Below, one piece after another: positions 1-6,344 of a DNA stretch of 9,965 nt. A program made the translations under genes and the position numbers. Below the pieces are notes generated by a model. The model was given only the letters and a program-made list of their open reading frames with translations. It did no database searches and had not been told where the DNA came from. Source of the DNA: CAYOBW01 sp964402115. GTDB taxonomy: Bacteria > Verrucomicrobiota > Kiritimatiellia > UBA8416 > CAYOBW01. The DNA lies in assembly GCA_964402115.1 (NCBI GenBank), contig CAYOBW010000276.1, positions 1 to 9,965 on the forward strand, written 5' to 3'. How positions within the stretch are numbered: the stretch's first letter is position 1; each line of letters begins with the position of its first letter.

Positions 1-1830
1 CGCGCAGCCGGCGTAGTTGAAGAAGTACGCCACGTGGTGGCTGGGTTCGTTGCCGTGGGCGTACTGGCCGATGAGCCCCGAGACGTCGAGCACGAAGCCC
101 GCGCCTTCGACCTTGGACGCGAGCTTGAAGAGCGTGCCCAGCTTCTCCGCGAACGCCTCCCGCCCGCCCACGAGCGCGATCAGCCCCTCGGGATCGTGCT
201 GGACGTGCCATGTGTACTGCCAGGCGTTGCCCTCGGTGTAGTCGTACCCGCTGCCCTCGCCGTGGTTGAGCTTCAGGGGGTCGAACGGCGTGCGCCACTT
301 GCCCTGAGCGTCGCGCCCGCGCATGAACTTCGTTTCGGGGCAGAAGAGGTTCTTGTAGTAAGCCGCGCGCCCGGCGAAGTAGGCGGCGTCCTCGCCCTTG
401 CCCAGCGCCCTGGCGAACTGCGCGGCGCAGTAGTCGTCGTACACGTACTCCAGCGTGCGGGAAACGCTCTCGCCCTTGATGATGTCGAAGGGCAGGTAGC
501 CGTACTTCAGGTAAACGTCCCAGTCCGATTTCGGGTGCTTGACCGTCAGCGACGTCTTGATGGCCTGGAACGCGGCCTCGGCATCGAACCCGCGGAACCC
601 CTTGAGGTAGGCGTCGGCGATCACCGGCACCGAGTGGTTGGCGATCATGCAGTGGTTCTCCTTGCCCCACAGGGTCCAGATCGGGACGTAGCCCTGCGCC
701 TGCTGGTGCGCGATCATGGTGTTGATGAAGCCGTCCACGCGCTCGGGCGCGAGGATCGTGTAGAGCGGGTGCGCGGCGCGGTAGGTGTCCCACAGCGAGA
801 GCGTCGAGTAGTAGGTCTTGCCGGGCGCCGTCAGCACCTTGTCGTCGGCCCCGCGGTACTGGCCGTCCACGTCCGCGATGTTGTTGGGCTGGATGAAGAG
901 GTGGTAGAGCGCGGTGTAGTAGTTCTCCTTCTGCGCCGGCGAGCCCTCGATCTCGGCCCGCGCCAGCAGGCCGTTCCAGGCCGCCCGGGCCTGCTCCCGC
1001 ACGGCGGCGAAGTCCCAGTCCGGCGCCTCGGCCGCGAGGTTCCGCTTGGCACCTTCGACGCTCACCGTCGAAAGCGCGACCTTCACGTTCAGCGCTTCGC
1101 CAGGCTTGAGGTCGAAGTCGAGCACGTAGCGCGCGCCCTTCTCCCCCGCTTGCGCGGCGAGCTGCTTGCGCGCGACGACAGGCCGGTCGAACTTCAGCAC
1201 GTAATAGTAGTGGCGCCTGACCCAGGCTTGCGCCTCGTTATGCCCGGCGAGCGTGTAGGCGTCCTCGAACGTCGCCGCGCTCGACAGGATGTGGCGCTGC
1301 AGCGCCTCCTTGCCGCCGACGATGCCGTACTGCAGGTCCACCAGCAGGCGGGCGGGCCCGGCCTTCCGGTAGGTGTAGCGGTGCAGCGCCACGTGCGGCG
1401 AGGCGGTCAGCTCCACGTCCACGCCGAAGTCGGCCAGCGTCACCGCGTAGTAGCCCGGCTTCGCCTGCTGGGTCTCCTTGGCGTAGGCGCTGTGGTAGTT
1501 CTCGCGCTCGAGCGGGCCGGTGAACGGCTGGAGCTGGACGTCGCCGAGGTCGGGGCAGCCGGTGCCGTTCAGGTGCGTCTGCGAAAAGCCCCAGATCTTC
1601 CCGTCCAGGTACATGTAGCCCGAACAGTACTGCCAGGTGCAGTTGCCCGTGTCCGGACTCGGCTGCAGCAACCCGAATGGGTAGCAGGCGCCCGGGAACG
1701 TGTGCCCGTTCTCGGCGCAGCCGATGAAGGGATTCACGTACTGCGTGTAATCCGCCCCGACAGCCTTGAGGGGGCTCGCGCACGCGGCAACCAACACCAA
1801 CGGAACCAGCAGCCTGACAGCCTTCTTCAT
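1..1830 (-). CDS. GH92 family alpha-mannosidase, exported (3' end outside window)
   Basis: Exo-acting, calcium-dependent alpha-mannosidase of glycoside hydrolase family 92, which trims mannose from N-glycans or mannans. The reverse strand reads 610 codons without a stop from ATG at 1830, preceded by AAGGAG nine bases upstream. An N-terminal export signal contains VAAC (residues 14-17), a possible lipobox; a type I cleavage after about residue 26 is the alternative. The N-terminal beta-sandwich starts with the family signature VNPFIG (32-37), GHTFPGA (42-48) and QPSPDT (56-61). The (alpha/alpha)6 barrel follows with LWDTYR (346-351), ENHCM and ADAYLKG. Glu533 in YDYTEGNAWQYTW is at the place of the family's catalytic acid, and GNEPSHHV (593-600) is the conserved substrate/calcium loop. 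Family members are about 750 residues, so roughly 140 residues, including the catalytic base aspartates, lie beyond the left edge. The family call is secure; linkage specificity cannot be read. Confidence 0.95.
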   Translation of the reverse strand, partial: MKKAVRLLVPLVLVAACASPLKAVGADYTQYVNPFIGCAENGHTFPGACYPFGLLQPSPDTGNCTWQYCSGYMYLDGKIWGFSQTHLNGTGCPDLGDVQLQPFTGPLERENYHSAYAKETQQAKPGYYAVTLADFGVDVELTASPHVALHRYTYRKAGPARLLVDLQYGIVGGKEALQRHILSSAATFEDAYTLAGHNEAQAWVRRHYYYVLKFDRPVVARKQLAAQAGEKGARYVLDFDLKPGEALNVKVALSTVSVEGAKRNLAAEAPDWDFAAVREQARAAWNGLLARAEIEGSPAQKENYYTALYHLFIQPNNIADVDGQYRGADDKVLTAPGKTYYSTLSLWDTYRAAHPLYTILAPERVDGFINTMIAHQQAQGYVPIWTLWGKENHCMIANHSVPVIADAYLKGFRGFDAEAAFQAIKTSLTVKHPKSDWDVYLKYGYLPFDIIKGESVSRTLEYVYDDYCAAQFARALGKGEDAAYFAGRAAYYKNLFCPETKFMRGRDAQGKWRTPFDPLKLNHGEGSGYDYTEGNAWQYTWHVQHDPEGLIALVGGREAFAEKLGTLFKLASKVEGAGFVLDVSGLIGQYAHGNEPSHHVAYFFNYAGCA

Positions 1831-1887
1831 GAGCGGCGTCTCCTTGTTTGCGGACAAAACGGCCTCAGCATTAAGTCAGGAGCCGCC

Positions 1888-1901
1888 CGCTTGTGCAAGC
1901 G
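1888..1901. promoter_or_regulatory. Candidate operator dyad upstream of the mannosidase gene
   Basis: CGCTTG-TG-CAAGCG forms a 6-bp perfect inverted repeat around a 2-bp centre, ending about 58 bp upstream of the GH92 start. Short dyads of this shape are bound by LacI/GalR-type sugar regulators, which would fit a carbohydrate gene. No regulator gene is in the window, and a dyad of this length can occur by chance. Confidence 0.25.
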
Positions 1902-2056
1902 CCGTTTCTGCGCAACTCCTGCGCGCGGCGGGTGAAGCGTGCAGGATTTGCGCACTCCGGTGTGCATGCTCGCGGAGTCGCCGCCAAAGAAAGACCAGCG
2001 CATTTTGCGCGGGAAACCGGCCTGTGCCTGTGTCACGCGGAGCGCGCGGCTGCACT

Positions 2057-2072
2057 TGGCACGCCGCCTGCG
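2057..2072 (+). promoter_or_regulatory. Candidate sigma-54 (-24/-12) promoter
   Basis: TGGCACG followed by CCGC and CTGCG matches the sigma-54 consensus (TGGCACG-N4-TTGCW) at all seven -24 positions and at three of five -12 positions, with correct spacing between the GG and GC dinucleotides. It points toward the operon but lies about 250 bp upstream of the first start codon. GC-rich DNA produces such matches by chance, so this is weak. Confidence 0.2.
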
Positions 2073-2257
2073 TTACAACGGGGCGCGGCAGGGTTCATTA
2101 CCGATCTGTAATCTCCCCGTGGCCATCTCGTAATCCGGGCTTGGCAGCCTACGTGCGCGATGGTCGACCGAGCACATGACAGATTCGGGGCGAGTGGCTA
2201 TGCTGTCCGTTGGCGGCCGGGGCGAGTAATTGTATTTACATTTTGTTACACTTCCAC

Positions 2258-2287
2258 TTGCGGGCAGCCATCTTCTGCCGCTATACT
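2258..2287 (+). promoter_or_regulatory. Candidate sigma-70-type promoter for the operon
   Basis: TATACT at 2282-2287 matches five of six -10 positions. TTGCGG at 2258-2263, 18 bp upstream, keeps only the TTG of a -35 box. Transcription would begin near 2294, leaving a leader of about 30 nt before the ATG at 2325. It is the best-placed -10 for the operon, but the -35 is poor. Confidence 0.3.
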
Positions 2288-2314
2288 GGATGAATTGAGC
2301 GGCGGGGGGAGAGA

Positions 2315-2320
2315 AAAGGA
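2315..2320 (+). promoter_or_regulatory. Ribosome binding site that fixes the start at 2325
   Basis: AAAGGA lies four bases before ATG 2325. The same frame is open back to an ATG at 2160, but that one has no comparable site, and the added 55 residues do not resemble an export signal, whereas the protein from 2325 begins with one. Confidence 0.6.
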
Positions 2321-2324
2321 TTCG

Positions 2325-3248
2325 ATGGGGTTTTCGCGAACAGTGTTGACGACAGGCGGCATGCTCTCCCTTCTGCAGACCGGGGTCTGTGCGGATGCAG
2401 GGACGGGTTCCCGCCTGGTCATGGACGGTGGACGCCTGCATGCGGACGGGCGGGTCGCCATCGAGCAGGTCGCCATCGGCCCTGCCGCCACACTGTCCGG
2501 GTCAGGCGTCATCCAGGGCACTGTTGTCTCCCAGGGCACGCTGTCCCCCGGCGCGGGCGCAAGCGACGCCGCCACGCTGACCTGCGACGGCACGCTGACC
2601 TGCGCGGACGCGGCGCGCTTCGTCTGCCACGCGGAGAGCCACACGGCGCTGGACAGGCTTGTCGTAACGGGACGCGCGGCCGGCGCCTGCCGCGTGGAAC
2701 TGACGCGGGCCGTCGGCGCGATCCCGGTGGACGCCGTGATCGTGCAGGGCGCGGCGGGCAGCGACTACAGCCGCTTCGTCGCCGGTGGCGCCGAGCCGCA
2801 ACGCTGGCAGTTGACCGCGGATACGACGGGTCGGCTGCTGGCCACCGACCGGCAGGGCGACACCGACGCCGACGCGCTGCCCGACTGGTGGGAACTGCGC
2901 TATTTCGTTAGTCGCACGGCGGGCAACGCCGCGGACGATACCGACCGCGACGTCATGCTCAACCTGGCGGAGTACCGGGCCGGCACCGATCCGCGGAGCG
3001 CCGCGTCCCGCCTGGCCTTCGTCTACGCGGCCCTAACGCCGGACGGCGCCGGACGCCTGGCCTGGAACAGCGCGAGCAACCGCAGCTACCGCCTGATGGC
3101 ACGCGACGACACCGGCGCCGGGTTCACGATCGCGCTGGCGACGAACCAGGCCGCCACGCCGCCGCGCAACGTCTACACGTTCACGAACCGCGCCACGGCG
3201 CGCATCCGGCACTATCGCGTGGAGCTGGAGGCGGGGACGGCTTACTGA
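2325..3248 (+). CDS. Secreted protein with autotransporter-type beta-strand repeats and Ca-loop motifs
   Basis: A 307-residue exported protein of unknown role. An N-terminal signal (MGFSRTVL then a hydrophobic stretch, likely cut after VCA near residue 23-25) is followed by a beta-rich part. Its pattern 'LSGSGVIQGTVVSQGTLSPGAG...ATLTCDGTLT' (split across about residues 50-90) resembles the autotransporter-associated beta-strand repeat. Residues 179-190 (DTDADALPDWWE) and 204-213 (DDTDRDVMLN), followed by LAEYRAGTDP, form a pair of Asp-rich loops of the EF-hand/thrombospondin type 3 kind, common in large secreted Verrucomicrobiota and Kiritimatiellota proteins. A final beta domain (about 228-307) ends in EAGTAY with no sorting signal, barrel or membrane anchor visible. 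It is the first gene of the operon, 16 nt before the next. Secretion and Ca-loop calls are good; function is unknown. Confidence 0.8.
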   Translation: MGFSRTVLTTGGMLSLLQTGVCADAGTGSRLVMDGGRLHADGRVAIEQVAIGPAATLSGSGVIQGTVVSQGTLSPGAGASDAATLTCDGTLTCADAARFVCHAESHTALDRLVVTGRAAGACRVELTRAVGAIPVDAVIVQGAAGSDYSRFVAGGAEPQRWQLTADTTGRLLATDRQGDTDADALPDWWELRYFVSRTAGNAADDTDRDVMLNLAEYRAGTDPRSAASRLAFVYAALTPDGAGRLAWNSASNRSYRLMARDDTGAGFTIALATNQAATPPRNVYTFTNRATARIRHYRVELEAGTAY

Positions 3249-3264
3249 GTCGAGAGGACCCGAT

Positions 3265-4377
3265 ATGAACAGGACAATATGGCTCGCGTGCGGCATTGCC
3301 GGCGGCCTGCTGACCGCCAGCAGCCGGGGCGGCGACGCGCGCATCTACCTGGACTCCACGAACGGCGCCAGCGCGTTCGTGGTGTACGACAAGAGCACCA
3401 ACACCTTGAGCCGCGTGGCGTCCGACGGGCGGGTGATCGCGGGCGGCCGGCTGAACGCCGCGGGCGGGGCGCTGGCGGCCGTGGGCGGCGGCTATGGCAA
3501 CGTGGCCAGCGGCGCGGGCAGCGTCGTGGGCGGCGGCGGCGGCTATGACGGGATCGCCTCGAACAGCGTGGGCAACAGCGCCCTGGGCACGTACAGCACG
3601 GTCGGCGGCGGCATTCGCAACCTGGTCGCGAGCAACGGCTGGTACGGCACGGTCGGCGGCGGCTATGGCAACGGGAGCACCAACGGCAGCGCCACGGTGG
3701 GCGGCGGGTTCTACAACCTCGCGGGCGGCGTGGCCAGCACGGTCGGCGGCGGCTACTACAACGGCGCTTCGGGCAGCTACGCCACGGTGCCCGGCGGGGC
3801 GGGGAATTTCGCCGCCGGCAGCTATGCCCTGGCCGCCGGCCGCGGCGCCCTCGCCGCGTATGCGGGGAGCTTCGTCTGGGGGGATAGCACCGCCGCCTTC
3901 GTCTCGGCCACGGCCGCCAACCAGTTCATCGCGCGCGCATCCGGCGGCGTCACCTTCTTCAGCGACGCCGGCGCGACGCTCGGCGTGCGCCTGCCGGCCA
4001 ACGGCTCGGGCTGGGCCGGCGTCAGCGACCGCAACCTGAAGGAGAACTTCCAGCCCGTCGACACCGCTGCCACGCTGGAGCGCGTCGCAGCCCTGCCCCT
4101 CAGCACCTGGAAGCTGAAGGCACAGGATCCCGGCGTGCGGCACGTGGGCCCCATGGCGCAGGATTTCCACGCCGCCTTCGGCGTGGGCGAGGACGACACA
4201 CACATCGGCTACGGCGACGCCGACGGCGTCGCGCTGGCGGCGATCCAGGGGCTTTACGCGCGCCTGCGCGGCCTGGAAGCGGAGAACCGCGACCTGCGGC
4301 AGCGCCTCGAGGCGCTGGAACGCGGGCGGGCACAACCGGCCGCGGCAAACCTGGCAGAAAAGGAGAACGGACCGTGA
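3265..4377 (+). CDS. Secreted YadA-head-like repeat protein with C-terminal Peptidase_S74 chaperone
   Basis: A 370-residue fibre-like surface protein that probably trimerises and cuts itself. A signal peptide (to about residue 23) precedes a Gly-rich head (about 72-205) built of 'S-T-V-G-G-G-x-x-N-x-A-x-G' units, the left-handed beta-roll pattern of trimeric autotransporter adhesin heads. The C-terminus from residue 254 is an S74 intramolecular chaperone. SDRNLKENF (254-262) supplies the Ser254/Lys259 dyad with the five-residue spacing of phage endosialidases; RHVGPMAQDFHAAFG (292-306) and DGVALAAIQGLYARL follow, then a short coiled coil (about 333-352). In the phage family the chaperone trimerises the fibre and is then released by cleavage before the serine; the same is inferred here. 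There is no C-terminal translocator barrel, so it is not a self-exporting adhesin. GAGAGG lies six bases or so before the ATG. Its stop overlaps the next start. Confidence 0.88.
   Translation: MNRTIWLACGIAGGLLTASSRGGDARIYLDSTNGASAFVVYDKSTNTLSRVASDGRVIAGGRLNAAGGALAAVGGGYGNVASGAGSVVGGGGGYDGIASNSVGNSALGTYSTVGGGIRNLVASNGWYGTVGGGYGNGSTNGSATVGGGFYNLAGGVASTVGGGYYNGASGSYATVPGGAGNFAAGSYALAAGRGALAAYAGSFVWGDSTAAFVSATAANQFIARASGGVTFFSDAGATLGVRLPANGSGWAGVSDRNLKENFQPVDTAATLERVAALPLSTWKLKAQDPGVRHVGPMAQDFHAAFGVGEDDTHIGYGDADGVALAAIQGLYARLRGLEAENRDLRQRLEALERGRAQPAAANLAEKENGP
3478..3831 (+). repeat. Tandem degenerate repeats encoding the Gly-rich adhesin head
   Basis: The head region is made of irregular in-frame repeats. 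The 15-mer ACGGTCGGCGGCGGC occurs exactly at 3598-3612, 3649-3663 and 3739-3753, with variants at 3478 and near 3693 and 3783, spaced roughly 45-90 bases apart. Each encodes the T-V-G-G-G turn of a beta-roll unit. Near-identity at DNA level means copy number could change by slippage or recombination. Confidence 0.75.
4358..4365 (+). promoter_or_regulatory. Ribosome binding site for the GTG start at 4374
   Basis: AAAAGGAG sits eight bases upstream of GTG 4374 and is the strongest such site in the operon. It lies inside the last codons of the preceding gene and selects GTG, whose last two bases open the TGA stop of that gene (GTGA overlap). Confidence 0.75.
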
Positions 4378-5039
4378 AACGTACAGCCCTCATCGTGGGC
4401 GCGTGGGCCTGTTGCTGGGCGGCGGCAGCCGGGGAGCGCACCCCCCTGCAGCAGCTCTGGGAGCGGTCCTACGCCGCCGAACGCACAACCAACTACGTGG
4501 CCGGCGTCGAAGCGACGCGGCAGATCATCGCCACGAGCGACTGCTACCTGGCCAACCTCCGGCTGGGCTGGCTGCAGTACCTGCGCGGGGCTTACGGCGA
4601 GGGCATCACCGCCTACGCCAAGGCCGTCCAGATGGCGCCCGGCGCCGTCACCCCCCTGCTGGGGCTGGTCAACTGCTACATGGCCACCGGCCAGACGAAC
4701 GCGGCCAGGCAAACCGTCCGCAGCGTCCTGGCGGTCGACCCCATGCAGTACACAGCCAACCTGCGCGTCGCGGAGCTCTGCACCGCCGCGGGCGACCACG
4801 CCGCGGCGACCGCCTACTACCTCAAGCTGGCCACGCTCTATCCGGAGGACATCGCCGTGGCCGACGCCCTCGCCTGGTCGTACTTCCGGCAGGGGCTGAA
4901 GAGCGAGGCCCTCACGATCTTCGGCAACGTCCTCGTCGCTTTCCCCGACGACGCTTCCGCCCGCGAAGGCTACCGGCTTTGTATGGAGGGTACCCATGAT
5001 CAACGCGACAAAACTGAAAAACCTGCTGCTCAACGATAA
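4374..5039 (+). CDS. Secreted tetratricopeptide (TPR) repeat protein
   Basis: A 221-residue all-helical scaffold protein expected in the periplasm. A signal peptide (MKRTALIVGAWACCWAAAAG, cleavage near residue 19-20) is followed by about four TPR-like units at roughly 59-90, 93-126, 127-158 and 161-194. The typical small-residue and aromatic positions are visible (for example YGEGITAYAKAVQMAP and AATAYYLKLATLYPED). TPR arrays bind partner proteins; no partner can be read from the sequence. The start is GTG, coupled to the preceding stop and backed by a strong ribosome site. The polar tail (about 203-221) is encoded in a 44-nt overlap with the next gene, so its sequence is constrained by that gene's start and may have little function of its own. 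Its position between the secreted fibre protein and the biosynthetic genes suggests an envelope assembly role. Confidence 0.82.
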   Translation: MKRTALIVGAWACCWAAAAGERTPLQQLWERSYAAERTTNYVAGVEATRQIIATSDCYLANLRLGWLQYLRGAYGEGITAYAKAVQMAPGAVTPLLGLVNCYMATGQTNAARQTVRSVLAVDPMQYTANLRVAELCTAAGDHAAATAYYLKLATLYPEDIAVADALAWSYFRQGLKSEALTIFGNVLVAFPDDASAREGYRLCMEGTHDQRDKTEKPAAQR

Positions 5040-5265
5040 CGGCTTCGGCTTCGACCCGGCCACCGGCTTCACGTACACCATCAGCCCCTCGGGGCTCGAG
5101 GTGGTGCAGTGGCTGAAGGCGGGCGCCACCGAAACGGAGGTCGCGGCGAAGCTGACAGACGGCTACGACATCGACCGCCACAACGCGGTGCGCGATCTCG
5201 CGGCCTTCCTGGAGACGCTCGGCAAGTACGGCCTGATCCAGATGGAAGGGAAGCCCTCCGCATGA
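4996..5265 (+). CDS. PqqD-like peptide-binding protein (RiPP recognition element fold)
   Basis: An 89-residue stand-alone PqqD-superfamily protein. In characterised pathways this small winged-helix fold binds a leader peptide and presents it to a modifying enzyme in the cytoplasm. The family layout is clear: a beta-hairpin with GFGFDPATGFTYT (16-28), SPSGLEVVQWLKAG (30-43), a helix TETEVAAKL (45-53), YDID (57-60), then AVRDLAAFLETLGKYGLI (64-81) with the conserved Asp67. The length matches the family. There is no signal peptide. ATG 4996 has GGAGG about six bases upstream and lies inside the TPR gene; its TGA overlaps the ATG of the ATP-grasp gene (ATGA). No radical SAM partner or obvious small precursor gene is present, so the client may be a neighbouring protein, an unlinked peptide or a small molecule. 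The family call is good; the role is inferred. Confidence 0.85.
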   Translation: MINATKLKNLLLNDNGFGFDPATGFTYTISPSGLEVVQWLKAGATETEVAAKLTDGYDIDRHNAVRDLAAFLETLGKYGLIQMEGKPSA

Positions 5266-6344
5266 AGTTCACCGTCGCCGTCACCGGCCTGCACGCCGGC
5301 GAGAGCCCCCAGCCCGGCTGCGGCGTGATCCGCAGCCTGCGGCGCGTGCACCCCGACCTGACGGTCATCGGGCTGATCTACGACGTGCTGGAAAGCGGCG
5401 TCTACGTCCCCGGCCTGGCCGACGCCATCTACGAAATCCCCTACCCGTCAGCCGGCACCGAGCCGCTGCTCGCGCGCCTGGATTACATCCTGGACCAGCA
5501 CCCGATCGACATCCTGATCCCGACGCTGGACGTCGAGATCCTCCCGCTGATCAAGCTCGAGCGGGAGCTGGCCAGGCGCGGCGTCCGCATGCTGCTGCCG
5601 ACCCAGGAGTCGTTCGAGGCGCGCAACAAGACGGCGCTGACAGAGCTGGTGCGCAAGGCCGACTGCCATACGCCCCGGACCCTGGCGGTCAGCGATGTCG
5701 CCGGCCTGCTTCGCGCCGCGGGCGAGCTGGGCTATCCCCTGATCATCAAGGGCGCCTTCTACGGCGGCTACAAGGAGGAGAACCCGGAGGGGCTGGTCAG
5801 GCGCTTCCACGCGATCGAGGCCCAGTGGGGCCTGCCGGTGCTGGTGCAGCGCCTGATCACGGGCAGCGAGTTCAACGTCATCGCGGTCGGCGACGGCGAG
5901 GGCGGGGTGAGCGGCTTCTGCGCGCTGCGCAAGACGATCGTGTCCGACAAGGGCAAGGGCTTCGGCGGCATCGTGATCCGCGACGACGTGCTGAACGAAA
6001 CGGCGCTGCGGCTCGTGCGCACGCTGCGCTGGCGCGGCCCAATGGAGCTGGAGTTCATCCAGGACGGGCCTTCGGGCGTCTACCACCTGATCGAAATCAA
6101 CCCGCGTTTTCCGGCGTGGGTGGACTTCCCCTCCACCTTCGGCCACAACCTGCCGGCGCTGGTCGTGGAGCGGCTGCAAAAGGGCAGCTGCACGCCGCTG
6201 CCGCCCTACGCCGTCGGCAAGTTCTTCATCCGCCACTGCGTGGACCTGACCTGCGATGTCGAGCAGATGGGCATGCTCTCCACCCTGGGCGAACTGGTCC
6301 GTCAACCCCCCGCAGCGGGCAGCGCCCGCGAGGATACGCCATGA
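5262..6344 (+). CDS. ATP-grasp ligase, carbamoyl-phosphate-synthase-like type
   Basis: A 360-residue cytoplasmic ATP-grasp enzyme. The fold activates a carboxylate as an acyl phosphate and joins it to an amine or thiol. A Rossmann-like N-terminal part (MKFTVAVTG, then PGCGVIRSL) leads into the ATP-grasp domain. YPLIIKG carries the nucleotide-binding lysine (Lys163), GSEFNVIAVGDGE follows, then a Gly-rich loop around KGKGFGG. MELEF (Glu262, Glu264) and EINPRFPAW (Glu278, Asn280, Arg282) supply the magnesium/ATP residues. All expected catalytic positions are kept, so it should be active. It resembles the CarB/PurK/PylC-like group more than the RimK-type ligases of graspetide pathways. The ATG overlaps the PqqD stop, and its own stop overlaps the PLP-enzyme start (ATGA both times), implying coordinated output of the three proteins. 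The substrate is unknown. Confidence 0.88.
   Translation: MKFTVAVTGLHAGESPQPGCGVIRSLRRVHPDLTVIGLIYDVLESGVYVPGLADAIYEIPYPSAGTEPLLARLDYILDQHPIDILIPTLDVEILPLIKLERELARRGVRMLLPTQESFEARNKTALTELVRKADCHTPRTLAVSDVAGLLRAAGELGYPLIIKGAFYGGYKEENPEGLVRRFHAIEAQWGLPVLVQRLITGSEFNVIAVGDGEGGVSGFCALRKTIVSDKGKGFGGIVIRDDVLNETALRLVRTLRWRGPMELEFIQDGPSGVYHLIEINPRFPAWVDFPSTFGHNLPALVVERLQKGSCTPLPPYAVGKFFIRHCVDLTCDVEQMGMLSTLGELVRQPPAAGSAREDTP

Larger units (their letters stand above)
1831..2324. other. Divergent intergenic region with weak control-site candidates
   Basis: About 490 bp separate the start of the mannosidase (minus) from the plus-strand operon. It holds short open frames on both strands, but none has a convincing ribosome site, family signature or codon bias, so I call no gene here. 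It has an AT-rich patch at 2228-2256 that stands out from the GC-rich surroundings, a 14-bp dyad near the mannosidase start, a second dyad (ACTCCG at 1954-1959 and CGGAGT at 1973-1978), a sigma-54-like sequence and a weak -10 element. No tRNA, riboswitch or strong terminator was recognised. Confidence 0.6.

Noticed and set aside
34..1935. 633-codon open frame on the plus strand
   Set aside because: It is antisense to the GH92 gene, whose protein shows clear family motifs. The plus-strand translation is Arg/Val/Gly-rich low-complexity text typical of a GC-rich shadow.
1893..2179. Several 60-140-residue open frames in the intergenic region
   Set aside because: They overlap one another on both strands and have no ribosome sites, family motifs or export signals.
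2160..2324. Longer start for the beta-repeat/Ca-loop protein
   Set aside because: It lacks a ribosome site and would bury the signal peptide 55 residues inside the protein.
3478..3831. Possible CRISPR array or mobile repeat
   Set aside because: The repeats are in frame, irregularly spaced and encode a known beta-roll pattern. There are no unique spacers of constant length and no cas genes.
5109..5261. Extended start of the ATP-grasp frame
   Set aside because: The added residues are the out-of-frame reading of the PqqD gene. ATG 5262 gives the expected beta-strand N-terminus and an ATGA overlap.
4996..6344. Graspetide (microviridin-type) RiPP cluster
   Set aside because: The ATP-grasp enzyme looks CPSase-like rather than RimK-like, and no precursor with the usual core motif is visible.
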